NCBI GenBank assembly: GCA_024233005.1 | Contig: JACKQE010000022.1 | Coordinates: 1 to 40,079 of the forward strand | Source: Akkermansiaceae bacterium | GTDB lineage: Bacteria; Verrucomicrobiota; Verrucomicrobiia; Verrucomicrobiales; DEV007 | Direction of reading: 5' to 3' | DNA: 40,079 nucleotides | Shown: piece after piece, positions 32,869 through 40,079 of the stretch | How the letters are laid out: the number at the start of each line of letters is the position of its first letter | Position numbering within the stretch: position 1 is the stretch's first letter | The notes under the pieces: model-generated | What the model was told of the DNA's origin: nothing | The model's database searches: none | The model's input: only the letters and a program-made list of their open reading frames with translations | Position numbers and translations under genes: made by a program

Positions 32869-35800
32869 ATGTTCCCTCGTTGTCTTCTGATTCTCTGGAC
32901 CTGCCATCTTTTTGCGGGATGGTGCCGCGCGGGCGCGCCGGGGGAAGACATCCTGCGGCTGTTCCAAAGGCATTGCCTGGAATGCCATGGTCCGGCCAAG
33001 CAGAAAGGAGGCCTGCGTCTGGACACTCGGGAGGGCGTCTTCGCCGATCCGGCCACCGTGGTTCCCGGAAATCCGGGAGGGAGCGAGCTGTTCCGCCGCG
33101 TCACCCTGCCCCGGACCCACGACGAGATCATGCCCAACCGGGGGGAGCCGCTGTCGCGGTCGGAAACCACCCGCCTCCGTTCCTGGATAGAGTCCGGAGC
33201 CCCCTGGCCCGACCATGCTGAAAATCTCGCGCACTGGGCCTATCTTCCTCCGGTGCGGCCGCCAGTGCCCCGGGGCGAGCCCGGACTCTCTCCGGTCGAC
33301 GCCTTTGTGCGGGACCGGCTCCGCCAAGAGAAGGTGCTTCCCTCCCCCGAGGCGGACCGCCCCACCCTGATCCGGCGGGTCACCCTGGACCTGACCGGAC
33401 TGCCCCCGACGCCCGACGAAGTGGCCGATTTTGTCGCCGACGACACTCCCGAGGCGTGGGAACGGGTGGTCAACCGCCTTCTCCAATCCCCCCAATTTGG
33501 AGTCCGTTGGGCCCGGCCATGGTTGGACTATGCGCGCTATGCGGACTCCCATGGCTTCCAGCGCGATGACCTGCGGGATCTCTGGCCGTACCGGGATTGG
33601 GTCGTCGCGGCCTTGAATGCGGATCTGCCGTTTGATCAATTCACCATCGAGCAGATCGCGGGCGATCTCCTCCCGGGAGCCACCGAATCACAGAAAATCG
33701 CCACCGGATTCAACCGCAGCGCGCCCACCAATGTAGAAGCGGGCAGCGACCCGGAGGAAACTCGGGTCAACCAGGTGCTCGACCGGGTCAACACGGTGGG
33801 CATGATCTGGCTCGGCACCACTCTGGAATGCGCCCAGTGTCATGATCACAAATACGATCCGATCACGATGCGGGACTACTACGGTCTCTTCGCGTTCTTC
33901 AACCACACGGAACTGGAAGCCGACCGGGCGAATCCCAAGACCCCCGGCTCGATCCGGTTTCTCGGACCGGAAATGCCTTTGCACGATCCCGCTCTGGAGC
34001 GCCAGCGAGCCGGTTTGGAAACGGAGAAAGCGCGTTTGACCCGGCAACTGAATGCCGAGAATCCCCCCGCCGAAGGGCAGGATGCCTGGGAGCACTCCCT
34101 CAAGGCATCGATTGATGCCAATCCGTCCGAGGAGGTTTTGGAGATCGTCGATTTCCTCTCGGAAGAAGGAGCCGAACACACCCTTTTGCCCGATGGTTCG
34201 GTCCTGCTCGGCGGTTCCCCGGCCCCCCAGGAGGACGTCTATGTCATCACCACCCGCACCAAGGCCACCAGCATTGTCGGATTCAAACTCGAGGCCCTCA
34301 CGGATCCCTCGCTCCCCGGCCAAGGGCCCGGACGGGGCGATGCCGAACGCCCCAATTTTGTGCTCAATCAGCTCACGGTTTCTGTTGGCCCCAAGGTAGT
34401 GACCTTCTCCAACGCCACGGCGTCCTTTTCCCAGGCCAAGTTTCCAGTCTCCAATCTGCTCAAACCTGCCCCAGGCGCCGGGGAAGGCTGGGCCATCAAT
34501 CCTCGGTTTCATGAACCCCACTGGGCGATTCTGGAAACCGACGCCCCGATCCATCCCGCCTCCGGAGAAACCATCCGCTTCCGCCTGGAACAACGCTTCG
34601 GATCGGCCCGGACGATCGGCCGGCTCCGACTCTCGGCGCTCACCGGAGCATCGCGCCGAACGAATCTTTCGCCGGAGGTGGTGACCGCTCTGCGGACAGA
34701 CAAACCAAAGCGCAGTGCCGCGCAAAAGACCCTGCTGGAGGAACTGCGACGCCGGGAAAACCCGGCCATCCTTCGCTTGGAGGACGCGATCGCCGCCATC
34801 GAGAAACGCCTGGCGGCGCTCAAGATTCCGACCACCCTGGTCATGAAAGAGCTACCCGACCGCCGGAAAACGGCCGTGTTCCAGCGGGGGGATTTCCGCA
34901 ACCCCGGAGCCACTGTCGAGCCAGCCACTCCCGCCGTGTTTTCCGCCCTGCGTCCCCGGCAGGAAGGCCCTCCGGATCGCCTCGATCTGGCGCGGTGGTT
35001 GGTCAGCCGGGACAATCCGCTCGTCGCCCGGGTGGTGGTCAACCGCTGGTGGGCCGAACTCTTTGGGCAGGGACTGGTCACCACCCCGGAGGATTTCGGC
35101 ATCAAAGGCGAACCCCCAAGCCATCCCGAATTGCTCGACTGGCTGGCTGCGGAGTTCATGGACACGGGATGGTCGATGAAAAAGCTCCTCCACACCTTGG
35201 TCCTGAGCCGGACCTACCGGCAAAGCGCGCGGGTCACACCGTCAATGCTGCAACGCGATGACCGCAACCTCCTGCTGGCCCGGGGCCCCCGCTTCCGGCT
35301 CGACGCCGAAGGCATCCGCGACAACGCGCTCGCCATTTCCGGGCTGCTTTGTCTCCGCCAGGGAGGCGAGCCGATCCGCCCCTGGCAGCCGGACAACCTC
35401 TGGACCAAGGTCGGCGGCGAACGTTACGACTACCGGACCAGCCCCGGCGACGAGGCCTACCGGAGAGGACTTTACGTGGTCTGGAAGCGCGGGGCTCCGT
35501 ATCCCAGCTTTATCAATTTCGACGCCAATGCCCGCCTCGCCTGCCGGGTCAAACGCCCCCGGTCCAACACCCCGCTGCAGGCCTTGACCCTGATGAATGA
35601 CCCGGTCTATGTGGAGGCCGCCCAGGCCTTTGCCCGGAGGATTCTGCGCGAGTCGGCATCGGAAGATTTCGCGGAACGGGCCGCCACCGGGTTTACCCTG
35701 GCCACCTCCCGGCGTCCCAGAACTTCGGAACTGGCCGCATTGCAGGCGCTTTTCGAGGCCGAGAAAGCGGCCCGCGGGAAGGATCCGGCAGGCCTCGGGC

Positions 35801-35913
35801 GGCTCCTCGCCGGGAATCCCCCACCGGAGGGCATCTCCGCCCAAGATTACGCCGCCTGGATCGCGGTGGCGACGGCGCTCCTCAATCTGGATGAGACCAT
35901 CAACAAAGGATGA
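32869..35913 (+). CDS. PSCyt1-DUF1549-DUF1553 cytochrome protein (1014 aa)
   Basis: ATG 32869 gives a signal peptide (MFPRCLLILWTCHLFAGWCRA). PSCyt1 has haem motif Cys36-Leu-Glu-Cys39-His40 with a 'PNRGEPLSRSE' segment. DUF1549 (about 140-345) contains WPYRDWVVAALNADLPFDQF and the second haem motif Cys321-Ala-Gln-Cys324-His325, followed by DHKYDP. A central beta-rich module follows (about 420-590). DUF1553 (about 710-970) contains 'RDNPLVARVVVNRWWAELFG' and 'RSNTPLQALTLMNDP'. It is a diverged paralogue of the protein at 17008-20100, with the same domain order. Its DUF1501 partner is not downstream on the same strand but convergent, with 11 bases between the two stops. Confidence 0.93.
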   Translation: MFPRCLLILWTCHLFAGWCRAGAPGEDILRLFQRHCLECHGPAKQKGGLRLDTREGVFADPATVVPGNPGGSELFRRVTLPRTHDEIMPNRGEPLSRSETTRLRSWIESGAPWPDHAENLAHWAYLPPVRPPVPRGEPGLSPVDAFVRDRLRQEKVLPSPEADRPTLIRRVTLDLTGLPPTPDEVADFVADDTPEAWERVVNRLLQSPQFGVRWARPWLDYARYADSHGFQRDDLRDLWPYRDWVVAALNADLPFDQFTIEQIAGDLLPGATESQKIATGFNRSAPTNVEAGSDPEETRVNQVLDRVNTVGMIWLGTTLECAQCHDHKYDPITMRDYYGLFAFFNHTELEADRANPKTPGSIRFLGPEMPLHDPALERQRAGLETEKARLTRQLNAENPPAEGQDAWEHSLKASIDANPSEEVLEIVDFLSEEGAEHTLLPDGSVLLGGSPAPQEDVYVITTRTKATSIVGFKLEALTDPSLPGQGPGRGDAERPNFVLNQLTVSVGPKVVTFSNATASFSQAKFPVSNLLKPAPGAGEGWAINPRFHEPHWAILETDAPIHPASGETIRFRLEQRFGSARTIGRLRLSALTGASRRTNLSPEVVTALRTDKPKRSAAQKTLLEELRRRENPAILRLEDAIAAIEKRLAALKIPTTLVMKELPDRRKTAVFQRGDFRNPGATVEPATPAVFSALRPRQEGPPDRLDLARWLVSRDNPLVARVVVNRWWAELFGQGLVTTPEDFGIKGEPPSHPELLDWLAAEFMDTGWSMKKLLHTLVLSRTYRQSARVTPSMLQRDDRNLLLARGPRFRLDAEGIRDNALAISGLLCLRQGGEPIRPWQPDNLWTKVGGERYDYRTSPGDEAYRRGLYVVWKRGAPYPSFINFDANARLACRVKRPRSNTPLQALTLMNDPVYVEAAQAFARRILRESASEDFAERAATGFTLATSRRPRTSELAALQALFEAEKAARGKDPAGLGRLLAGNPPPEGISAQDYAAWIAVATALLNLDETINKG

Positions 35914-35924
35914 CCCGGCGATGA

Positions 35925-37193
35925 CTAACCAAAGAGCGCTGCCACCGGGCGCCCTTGGTCGGTGATCGGGACCGGCCGCGACCCGTCCATCAGCTCCTTG
36001 GACGGGTCGATTCCCAGGGCGCAGTGGATCGTGGCGTGGAAATCGGGCAGGCTGACCGGATTCTCCACCGGTTTTTTGGCCAGTTCATCGGTCACTCCGT
36101 AGGCCCCGCAATGTCGGAGACCCCCGCCGGCGAGAACCATCGAAAACGCCGTCCCCTGGTGCCCTCGTCCGCCCCGCCCATCAAACTCCGGGGGACGGCC
36201 GAACTCCGTGCCCACGACGATGAGGGTGCTGTCGAGCAGTTTTTTGGATTCCAGATCGCGGATCAGGGCCGACAACGCGGTGTCCAGCTCCTGAATGAGG
36301 AGATGCTGGTTGTCGATGCCGTCATTGTGGACGTCCCAACCGGTGCCGTTCATGAAATTCAAATTGTGCGAGACCTCGACAAAGCGGACCCCGGACTGGA
36401 CGAGTCTCCGGGCAAGAAGGCAACGCTGGCCGAACTCCCCGCCGTAATCGGCCCGCAAAGAGGCCGGCTCCCGGGTCAGATCGAAATGCCCCATGAACTT
36501 CGGTCCGGCGAGGCGCAGGGCATCCCGCTGGGCGACCTCGTAGTCGGAAAGCACCGAATCCCGGGGCGCCCGGGCCATCAGGGGCTCGAGAAGCCGCTGC
36601 CGCGCCGCCGCCCGTTCCTCCGGGACATGCGCGGGCCGGGAAAATCCTGAAGGGCCGGTCGCGGTGTCCACGAGGTAAATGTAGCCGTTCTTGGTCCCGA
36701 GAAAGCCCGGCCCCCGGCTCACATTCGGATAGCCGATGAGGATGTAGGGCGGCACCGATTCGTCGGCCGCCCCCCGTTCGTGGGCGATGATGGATCCGAT
36801 GGAGGGATACACCACGTTGCCGCTGATCATCCGCCCGGTGTGCACCAGATTGGTCGCAAAGGCGTGCTCATCGATGACGTGGTGGTTCACCGTCCGCATC
36901 ACCGTGAGACGCTCCGCGACCCGGGCCGTCCGGCCAAGATGCTCGGTGAACCGAACCCCGGGCACCGCGGTGTCGACGGTGCCGTAGATCGATCCGGGGA
37001 TTTTCTTGGCGGCCTTGTTCTCTCCTTTGACCTTGGGATCGAAGGTGTCGATGTGGCTCATGCCCCCGCCCAGCCAGATGAAAATGCAGTGTTCGGCCTT
37101 GCCCTTGGGCAGCGTCGGGGCGGCCCGCACTCCACCCAGCGCGGCGGCGATCGGGGTCAGGGCGGCGGCTTTGACAAAGGTGCGGCGTTTCAT
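35925..37193 (-). CDS. DUF1501 family Tat-exported protein (second copy)
   Basis: The 422-residue protein has a compact twin-arginine signal at the very N-terminus (MKRRTFVKAAALTPIAAALG). DUF1501 motifs are CIFIWLGGGMSHIDTFDPK, VMRTVNHHVIDEHAFATNL, 'RFVEVSHNLNFMNGTGWDVH' and 'TLIVVGTEFGRPPEFDG' followed by GRGHQG. The loops and ligand motifs differ from the copy at 20114-21541 (for example HNDGIDNQH against HHNDL), suggesting a different substrate. It is encoded on the strand opposite to the adjacent DUF1549/DUF1553 gene, ending 11 bases from it. Its ATG overlaps the stop of a short frame (ATGA at 37190-37193), hinting that a coupled upstream gene once existed. Confidence 0.92.
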   Translation of the reverse strand: MKRRTFVKAAALTPIAAALGGVRAAPTLPKGKAEHCIFIWLGGGMSHIDTFDPKVKGENKAAKKIPGSIYGTVDTAVPGVRFTEHLGRTARVAERLTVMRTVNHHVIDEHAFATNLVHTGRMISGNVVYPSIGSIIAHERGAADESVPPYILIGYPNVSRGPGFLGTKNGYIYLVDTATGPSGFSRPAHVPEERAAARQRLLEPLMARAPRDSVLSDYEVAQRDALRLAGPKFMGHFDLTREPASLRADYGGEFGQRCLLARRLVQSGVRFVEVSHNLNFMNGTGWDVHNDGIDNQHLLIQELDTALSALIRDLESKKLLDSTLIVVGTEFGRPPEFDGRGGRGHQGTAFSMVLAGGGLRHCGAYGVTDELAKKPVENPVSLPDFHATIHCALGIDPSKELMDGSRPVPITDQGRPVAALFG

Positions 37194-37387
37194 GGCAACT
37201 GAGGGGTGGAACGGAGGAAGTCGTTGTCCTGCTTCACCATCGCATCATGCCAAATTCGGCGCCATTCCGCAATCCCGTAGTGAACAAGAGGCCTTCCGTT
37301 CTGTCCTGAAAAATGCCCCCCCAGGGGTCTCCCCTCCCCCATTTCGGCAAACCCTGGCACCGTTGACGAACCGGAGCGGGATGGCAC
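37190..37387 (-). pseudogene. Possible 3' gene fragment coupled to DUF1501
   Basis: This is a short frame on the DUF1501 strand whose stop overlaps the DUF1501 start (ATGA), the same coupling as in the module at 7552-9024. Its last part reads like a real protein C-terminus (WRRIWHDAMVKQDNDFLR then STPQLP), but the frame has only a GTG start, no domain, and runs into the upstream region of the divergent hydrolase gene. It may be a remnant of a deleted upstream partner, or chance. Confidence 0.22.
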
Positions 37388-37434
37388 ATTGACCGGTCGC
37401 GTTCTCTCACCACCACTTCACGAGTTCCTTCCCC

Positions 37435-38385
37435 ATGCCAACCTCGCCGTTTTTCCATCTCTGGCCCGGGAAGTTCTCCGCCCGGACGGCCGCCCTCGTT
37501 ACGGTAGGGATCCTGCTGCTTGCCCCGGGTGCCGTTCCCGCCCAGCAGCGAGCCATCAGGCCCGACCTGAAAGACCTTGTCTATGGCACGGAGGCTCCCG
37601 GCTCCCAGGCATTGGATGTCTACTTTGCCAAAGGCTCCCCTCAGCCAAGCCCGCAAATCAAACCCGCCGTGGTCTACTTCCATGGAGGCGGCTGGCGCGC
37701 CGGCAGCAAAGACCCGATCCCGGGTTTCCTCCAACTTGGCCTGGAGCAGGGACTCTTCCACGTTGTCGCGGTTGAATACCGCTTCACCACCCTCGCACCC
37801 CATCCGGCCCAGGCTCACGACTGCGCTCGGGCCATCCAGTTCGTCCGCGCCCATGCCGGGGAGTGGCACCTTGATCCGGCCCGCCTTGCCGTCACCGGGG
37901 GGTCGGCGGGCGCGCACCTGTCCCTCTGGGTCGGTCTGCACGACGATCTCGCCCAGCCATCGTCCGATGACCCCATCCGGCGTCAATCGTCCCGGGTGGC
38001 CCTGATACTTGCCTTTGCCGGCCCCACCGACTGGCGCCTGCTCTCGACCTTGGAGCACCGGCATCCCGCCTACCGTCAGATCCTCGGCTACGAACCCGGC
38101 ACAGCGGCCAGTGCCATGGATCCGGCCAAGACGAAGGATGTCTCGCCTGTTTCGTTCGTCTCCGCCGAGGACCCGCCGGTCTATCTCTTTCATGGCGAAG
38201 CGGACGATCTCGTCCCGATTCAGCACGCCCAAGTGATGGCACAACAACTCAAACAGGCCGGCATGAAATATGAACTTCTCACGCTCCCCGGTGCCGGGCA
38301 CGAAGTGGCGATTGCGGCAGCCCCCCTCCTTTCCAGTCGGGCCCTGCACATCCTCAGGGAGCAGTTCCACCTCCCGGAGCCCTGA
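37435..38385 (+). CDS. Secreted alpha/beta hydrolase, BD-FAE/lipase-like
   Basis: The 316-residue protein has an N-terminal signal (about 15-38, TAALVTVGILLLAPGAVPAQ). The catalytic core is of the esterase/lipase type related to BD-FAE: oxyanion motif HGGGW (83-87), nucleophile Ser157 in Gly-Gly-Ser-Ala-Gly, Asp258 in FHGEADDLVPIQHA, and His289 in PGAGHE. All three catalytic residues are present, so it should be active, probably on acetyl or feruloyl esters of glycans, given its export and the neighbouring DUF1501/DUF1553 genes. It is divergent from the DUF1501 gene, with 242 bases between the starts. Confidence 0.88.
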   Translation: MPTSPFFHLWPGKFSARTAALVTVGILLLAPGAVPAQQRAIRPDLKDLVYGTEAPGSQALDVYFAKGSPQPSPQIKPAVVYFHGGGWRAGSKDPIPGFLQLGLEQGLFHVVAVEYRFTTLAPHPAQAHDCARAIQFVRAHAGEWHLDPARLAVTGGSAGAHLSLWVGLHDDLAQPSSDDPIRRQSSRVALILAFAGPTDWRLLSTLEHRHPAYRQILGYEPGTAASAMDPAKTKDVSPVSFVSAEDPPVYLFHGEADDLVPIQHAQVMAQQLKQAGMKYELLTLPGAGHEVAIAAAPLLSSRALHILREQFHLPEP

Positions 38386-38842
38386 CCGTCCCTACCCAGC
38401 CAAAGTGCCAGGAAGTCCGGAACTGCGAGCCTGTGGGGGGATGCCGAATTGTCATCGGTTCCCCATGGGCTGCCCATTTATCCGGGCATCCGGCAATGCC
38501 AGACCAGAGTGTGCCTTCGCAGCCGAGAATCCAACAGCGACACATCCAAAATTTGGCTGGCCTTTCTGAGGGGACTTGGATATGATTTCCGGAGGTTGGC
38601 TAGAATCGATTCCTCTTCACCAGCTTGGACACCGGACCGGGGGCATTACCGGGGACGGGCGTGCGTGGATCTTACCCCATCCGCCCCGATATTTTTAAAA
38701 AACCATAAAGCATGTGACTTTGCCGCTTGGGATCGTACCCGACAAAGTTCGTCATATCCTTTCACTTTCAATCCCCCGCACCAAAATGATCGACTGCCCG
38801 CAGGGGTGATCGTACACTAAGTTGGTGTATAATATCCAACTG
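38386..38842 (+). other. Intergenic region, about 460 bases, lower GC
   Basis: No supported gene is present; the open frame 38449-38820 has no signal, domain or coding bias. An A/T-rich patch lies at 38689-38713 and the octamer GATCGTAC occurs twice (38731-38738 and 38808-38815). The right edge carries an inverted repeat and a GTTCGCC box that appears to be the 5' boundary of an integron cassette. The composition change here marks the border between the DUF1501/esterase region and the cassettes. Confidence 0.4.
38820..38841. repeat. Inverted repeat abutting cassette boundary, enclosing TATAAT
   Basis: AGTTGG (38820-38825) and CCAACT (38836-38841) are exact reverse complements around a ten-base loop that contains TATAAT (38828-38833). 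The right arm is directly followed by GTTCGCC. It may be a promoter with an operator for the cassette gene, or the remains of an integron recombination site. Confidence 0.4.
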
Positions 38843-39444
38843 TTCGCCCAACTCCTAGCGCCACTCGCCATGACTCTGCCGCTGCGTCCTTTGGCCATTC
38901 TCGGAACTATACTATCGCTCGTGAGCTGCGGTGCAGGCAGTTCCAGACCAGCTACCGATACGCCCATGACTCAGCCCACACCTACTGTCACCACAGACGA
39001 CGTTCACCGCGTCATTCGTCGTGATTTCGGCGAGAGTCACTTCGCAGAAGTTCAGGCGATTCTGAGTGCTTACGGCACGAAGGATTATCAGCGAGACTCT
39101 GCTCGCGTTCACCTTGCCATCATGAAGCTTGCAGGCGGCGATTTGTCACGACTTCGACAGCACACGGATACAGCATGTTCCGACTATCGTGATGTCTTGA
39201 GTCCTGCCGAGTATCGACGTTACTCGGACCTTGCGTGGTCCGGCCGCAGCGACAAGGCTGCCGAGGAGAAGGCCATTCGTGAAGACTGGGATGAGTATCA
39301 GGCATGGCTAGCCCGCAAATAACCAAGACCATGACGACGCACTATCTACCAACCAAGGGCGAACAAAACGGATGCAGGCAACGGCTCGTATGGCACCTGT
39401 CGTGTCATCGACGCTCCCCGCTCGCCGTCGCCTGATCCGAAGCG
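38843..39444 (+). mobile_element. Integron gene cassette 1 (lipoprotein gene plus attC)
   Basis: The boundaries are inferred from the integron G/TT crossover rule: GTTCGCC at 38842-38848 on the left and GTTCTGC at 39444-39450 on the right. The decisive sign is that the cassette's own R'' box (GGCGAAC, 39358-39364) is the exact reverse complement of its 5' edge GTTCGCC. This is what a circularised cassette requires, even though the linear neighbour reads GTTCTGC. The length of 602 bases with a single gene and a short leader is typical of a cassette. No integrase is in the window. Confidence 0.65.
38870..39322 (+). CDS. Small lipoprotein of unknown function, cassette-borne
   Basis: The 150-residue product of ATG 38870 has a lipoprotein signal (PLRPLAILGTILSLVSC, lipobox LVS-Cys) followed by a Ser/Thr/Pro-rich spacer. 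The mature domain of about 100 residues is helical and charged: DVHRVIRRDFGESHFAEVQA, a YGTKDYQ turn, RVHLAIMKLAGGDLSRLRQH, and CSDYRDVLSPAEYRRYSDL. I recognise no named family. An in-frame TTG at 38822 lies within the upstream inverted repeat and was not used. The lower GC content differs from the rest of the window. It is the single gene of an apparent integron cassette, with its stop 35 bases before the attC-like site. Confidence 0.78.
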   Translation: MTLPLRPLAILGTILSLVSCGAGSSRPATDTPMTQPTPTVTTDDVHRVIRRDFGESHFAEVQAILSAYGTKDYQRDSARVHLAIMKLAGGDLSRLRQHTDTACSDYRDVLSPAEYRRYSDLAWSGRSDKAAEEKAIREDWDEYQAWLARK

Positions 39445-39451
39445 TTCTGCC
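39358..39451 (+). repeat. attC-like integron recombination site
   Basis: The left arm (39358-39384) reads GGCGAAC, AAAA, then CGGATGCAGGCAACGGC. The right arm (39424-39451) read in reverse is GGCAGAAC, GCTT, then CGGATCAGGCGACGGC. GAAC, CGGAT, CAGGC and ACGGC pair, the four-base central spacers do not, and one G in the left arm is extra-helical. Paired R and L boxes, an unpaired central spacer, an extra-helical base and a variable terminal region are the defining features of attC. The 94-base size is also typical. The site separates the two small exported-protein genes. Confidence 0.75.
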
Positions 39452-39930
39452 AAAAACAATGAAGATGTTTCTCACAATCACCGGACTCCTCGTTCTCGCA
39501 TCGGTGCATCTAGTCGCCAGCGAGCAGGAGCAGGTAGTTCCCCCAGAAAAGTTCCAAGGATTATGGGAGAACACGGCATCTTCAATGACAGCTTTGGAGG
39601 CCGGACAAGATCATGGGGAGTGGAAGAAGAAGGGCGAGAAGGAACAAATACACTTCCGCAAACACCAAAGCGGTGCCATTCAAAGAGTCTGGAAGAACGA
39701 GAAGGGAGAAGTGATTATGAGCCGAGGGCTGACCATCCTATCGCAGACTGACAGCAAACTGAGATACCGCGAATGGAGCGACCATCCGGGATGCTACACA
39801 GAAATGCTCTTAGAAAGAGATGGCACGATGACGATGATTGCGAGGACTCCGAAGCACATGATGAAAGCAGCTTTAGTCCCGGTTCCCGAAAAGAAGGCAG
39901 AACAAGCCGGCGCTGGACAACCCGCTACCC
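39445..39930 (+). mobile_element. Integron gene cassette 2, 3' end truncated
   Basis: It starts at the crossover in GTTCTGCC (39444-39451). Its own R'' box, GGCAGAAC at 39896-39903, is the exact complement of that 5' edge, the same self-consistency as in cassette 1. An L''-like segment follows (CGGCGCTGGACAACCCGC), but no matching right half is found before the window ends, so the cassette seems to have lost the distal part of its attC. The end coordinate is approximate. Confidence 0.55.
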
Positions 39931-39953
39931 AATCGCGTCAAGTTAAGCAGTAG
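39459..39953 (+). CDS. Small secreted protein of unknown function, cassette-borne
   Basis: The product is 164 residues from ATG 39459 (ATG 39465 is an alternative), starting eight bases after the attC-like site, as is usual for cassette genes. It has a signal peptide (MKMFLTITGLLVLASVHLVA). The mature part has a lipocalin-like alternation of short strands (KFQGLWENTASSM, SGAIQRVWKNEKGEVIM, SKLRYREWSDHPGCYTEMLL, TMTMIARTPKH) that could form a small beta barrel; this is only an impression. The last 20 residues (from AEQAGAGQPAT) are encoded by the left half of an attC-like site, so the natural C-terminus may differ. GC is lower than in the chromosomal genes. Confidence 0.72.
   Translation: MKMFLTITGLLVLASVHLVASEQEQVVPPEKFQGLWENTASSMTALEAGQDHGEWKKKGEKEQIHFRKHQSGAIQRVWKNEKGEVIMSRGLTILSQTDSKLRYREWSDHPGCYTEMLLERDGTMTMIARTPKHMMKAALVPVPEKKAEQAGAGQPATQSRQVKQ
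39896..39930 (+). repeat. Left half of an attC-like site
   Basis: GGCAGAAC (39896-39903), a four-base spacer (AAGC), then CGGCGCTGGACAACCCGC parallel the left arm of the complete site at 39358. The expected complementary right half ending in GTT is absent over the next 150 bases, so the site is incomplete. Confidence 0.5.
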
Positions 39954-40079
39954 TTGATTGACTCCCAATGGTTAGGACGCTTTCGTTTTTCGTATTTGAG
40001 GTGTCTGGGATCGATATTCATGCGCCAGGTCTCGGGCGCGCTGGTGATCCGCATGAGATGAATGGAAAAGACGTCGCTG
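39938..40079 (-). CDS. Partial minus-strand gene end, possibly truncated
   Basis: A minus-strand frame enters from the right edge and runs to a stop at 39938-39940. From the edge to about 39985 it has strong G/C third positions and natural-looking sequence (DVFSIHLMRITSAPETWRMN, then IDPRHLKYE). After that it becomes A-rich and basic (KRKRPNHW) and overlaps the end of the cassette 2 gene. This suggests a chromosomal gene whose 3' end was replaced where the cassettes joined. The family is not recognised. Confidence 0.4.
   Translation of the reverse strand, partial: SDVFSIHLMRITSAPETWRMNIDPRHLKYEKRKRPNHWESINYCLT

Noticed and set aside
38449..38820. Open frame of 123 codons between the esterase and the cassette
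   Set aside because: It has no coding bias, no signal and no plausible domain, and it ends in the upstream inverted repeat. Treated as non-coding.
38828..38833. TATAAT as a stand-alone promoter for the cassette lipoprotein
   Set aside because: The hexamer is perfect but the -35 region (GGTGAT at 38805-38810) is poor, so only the inverted repeat is reported.

Overview
The window looks like a chromosome segment of a Verrucomicrobiota bacterium, probably class Verrucomicrobiae. Planctomycetota is the main alternative. The reasons are the GC-rich coding, the general lack of Shine-Dalgarno sequences, and the density of protein families typical of the Planctomycetes-Verrucomicrobia group: PSCyt/PSD cytochrome proteins (DUF1549, DUF1553, DUF1585, DUF1587, DUF1588, DUF1592, DUF1595), DUF1501 and DUF1552 Tat-exported proteins, and a Tat-exported Gfo/Idh/MocA oxidoreductase. 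No rRNA, tRNA, CRISPR array or transposase gene was seen.

Layout. 1-11.2 kb (minus strand) holds two related modules, each pairing a multi-haem-motif DUF1592-type protein with a Tat-exported DUF1552 protein. The first also carries a secreted protein of unknown family and a leucine-rich-repeat protein cut by the window edge. The second carries a beta-propeller protein coupled by ATGA overlaps. A truncated relic of the unknown-family protein lies upstream of the second module. 11.6-17 kb holds a secreted DUF4838 protein with a CBM9-like tail, an HPr-like protein whose catalytic His15 is replaced by Lys while Ser46 is kept, and a secreted double alpha/beta-hydrolase. 17-23 kb holds a co-directional DUF1549/DUF1553 plus DUF1501 pair, then a convergent Tat-exported Gfo/Idh/MocA oxidoreductase.

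23-33 kb is mostly housekeeping: a small unknown protein overlapping bioA, a zinc-ribbon/DUF4190 membrane protein, a chorismatase-family protein, gph, a secreted PQQ-type beta-propeller, ybeY, a DUF502 membrane protein, an orphan solute-binding lipoprotein, an atypical prephenate dehydratase, and an orphan HicB-like protein. 32.9-38.4 kb holds a second DUF1549/DUF1553 protein, whose DUF1501 partner is convergent, and a secreted esterase/lipase-like hydrolase.

38.8-40 kb differs in character. Two small exported proteins sit in what appear to be integron gene cassettes. An attC-like site at 39358-39451 shows paired arms, an unpaired spacer and an extra-helical base. The R'' box of each cassette is the exact complement of that cassette's own 5' boundary. 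The last cassette has only the left half of its attC and abuts the 3' end of a minus-strand gene. No integrase is in the window.

The secreted haem-motif proteins, Tat-exported DUF1501/DUF1552 proteins, Gfo/Idh/MocA oxidoreductase, DUF4838/CBM9 protein and esterases together suggest periplasmic processing of complex, possibly esterified or sulfated, glycans. That role is inferred from family company and not demonstrated by the sequence.
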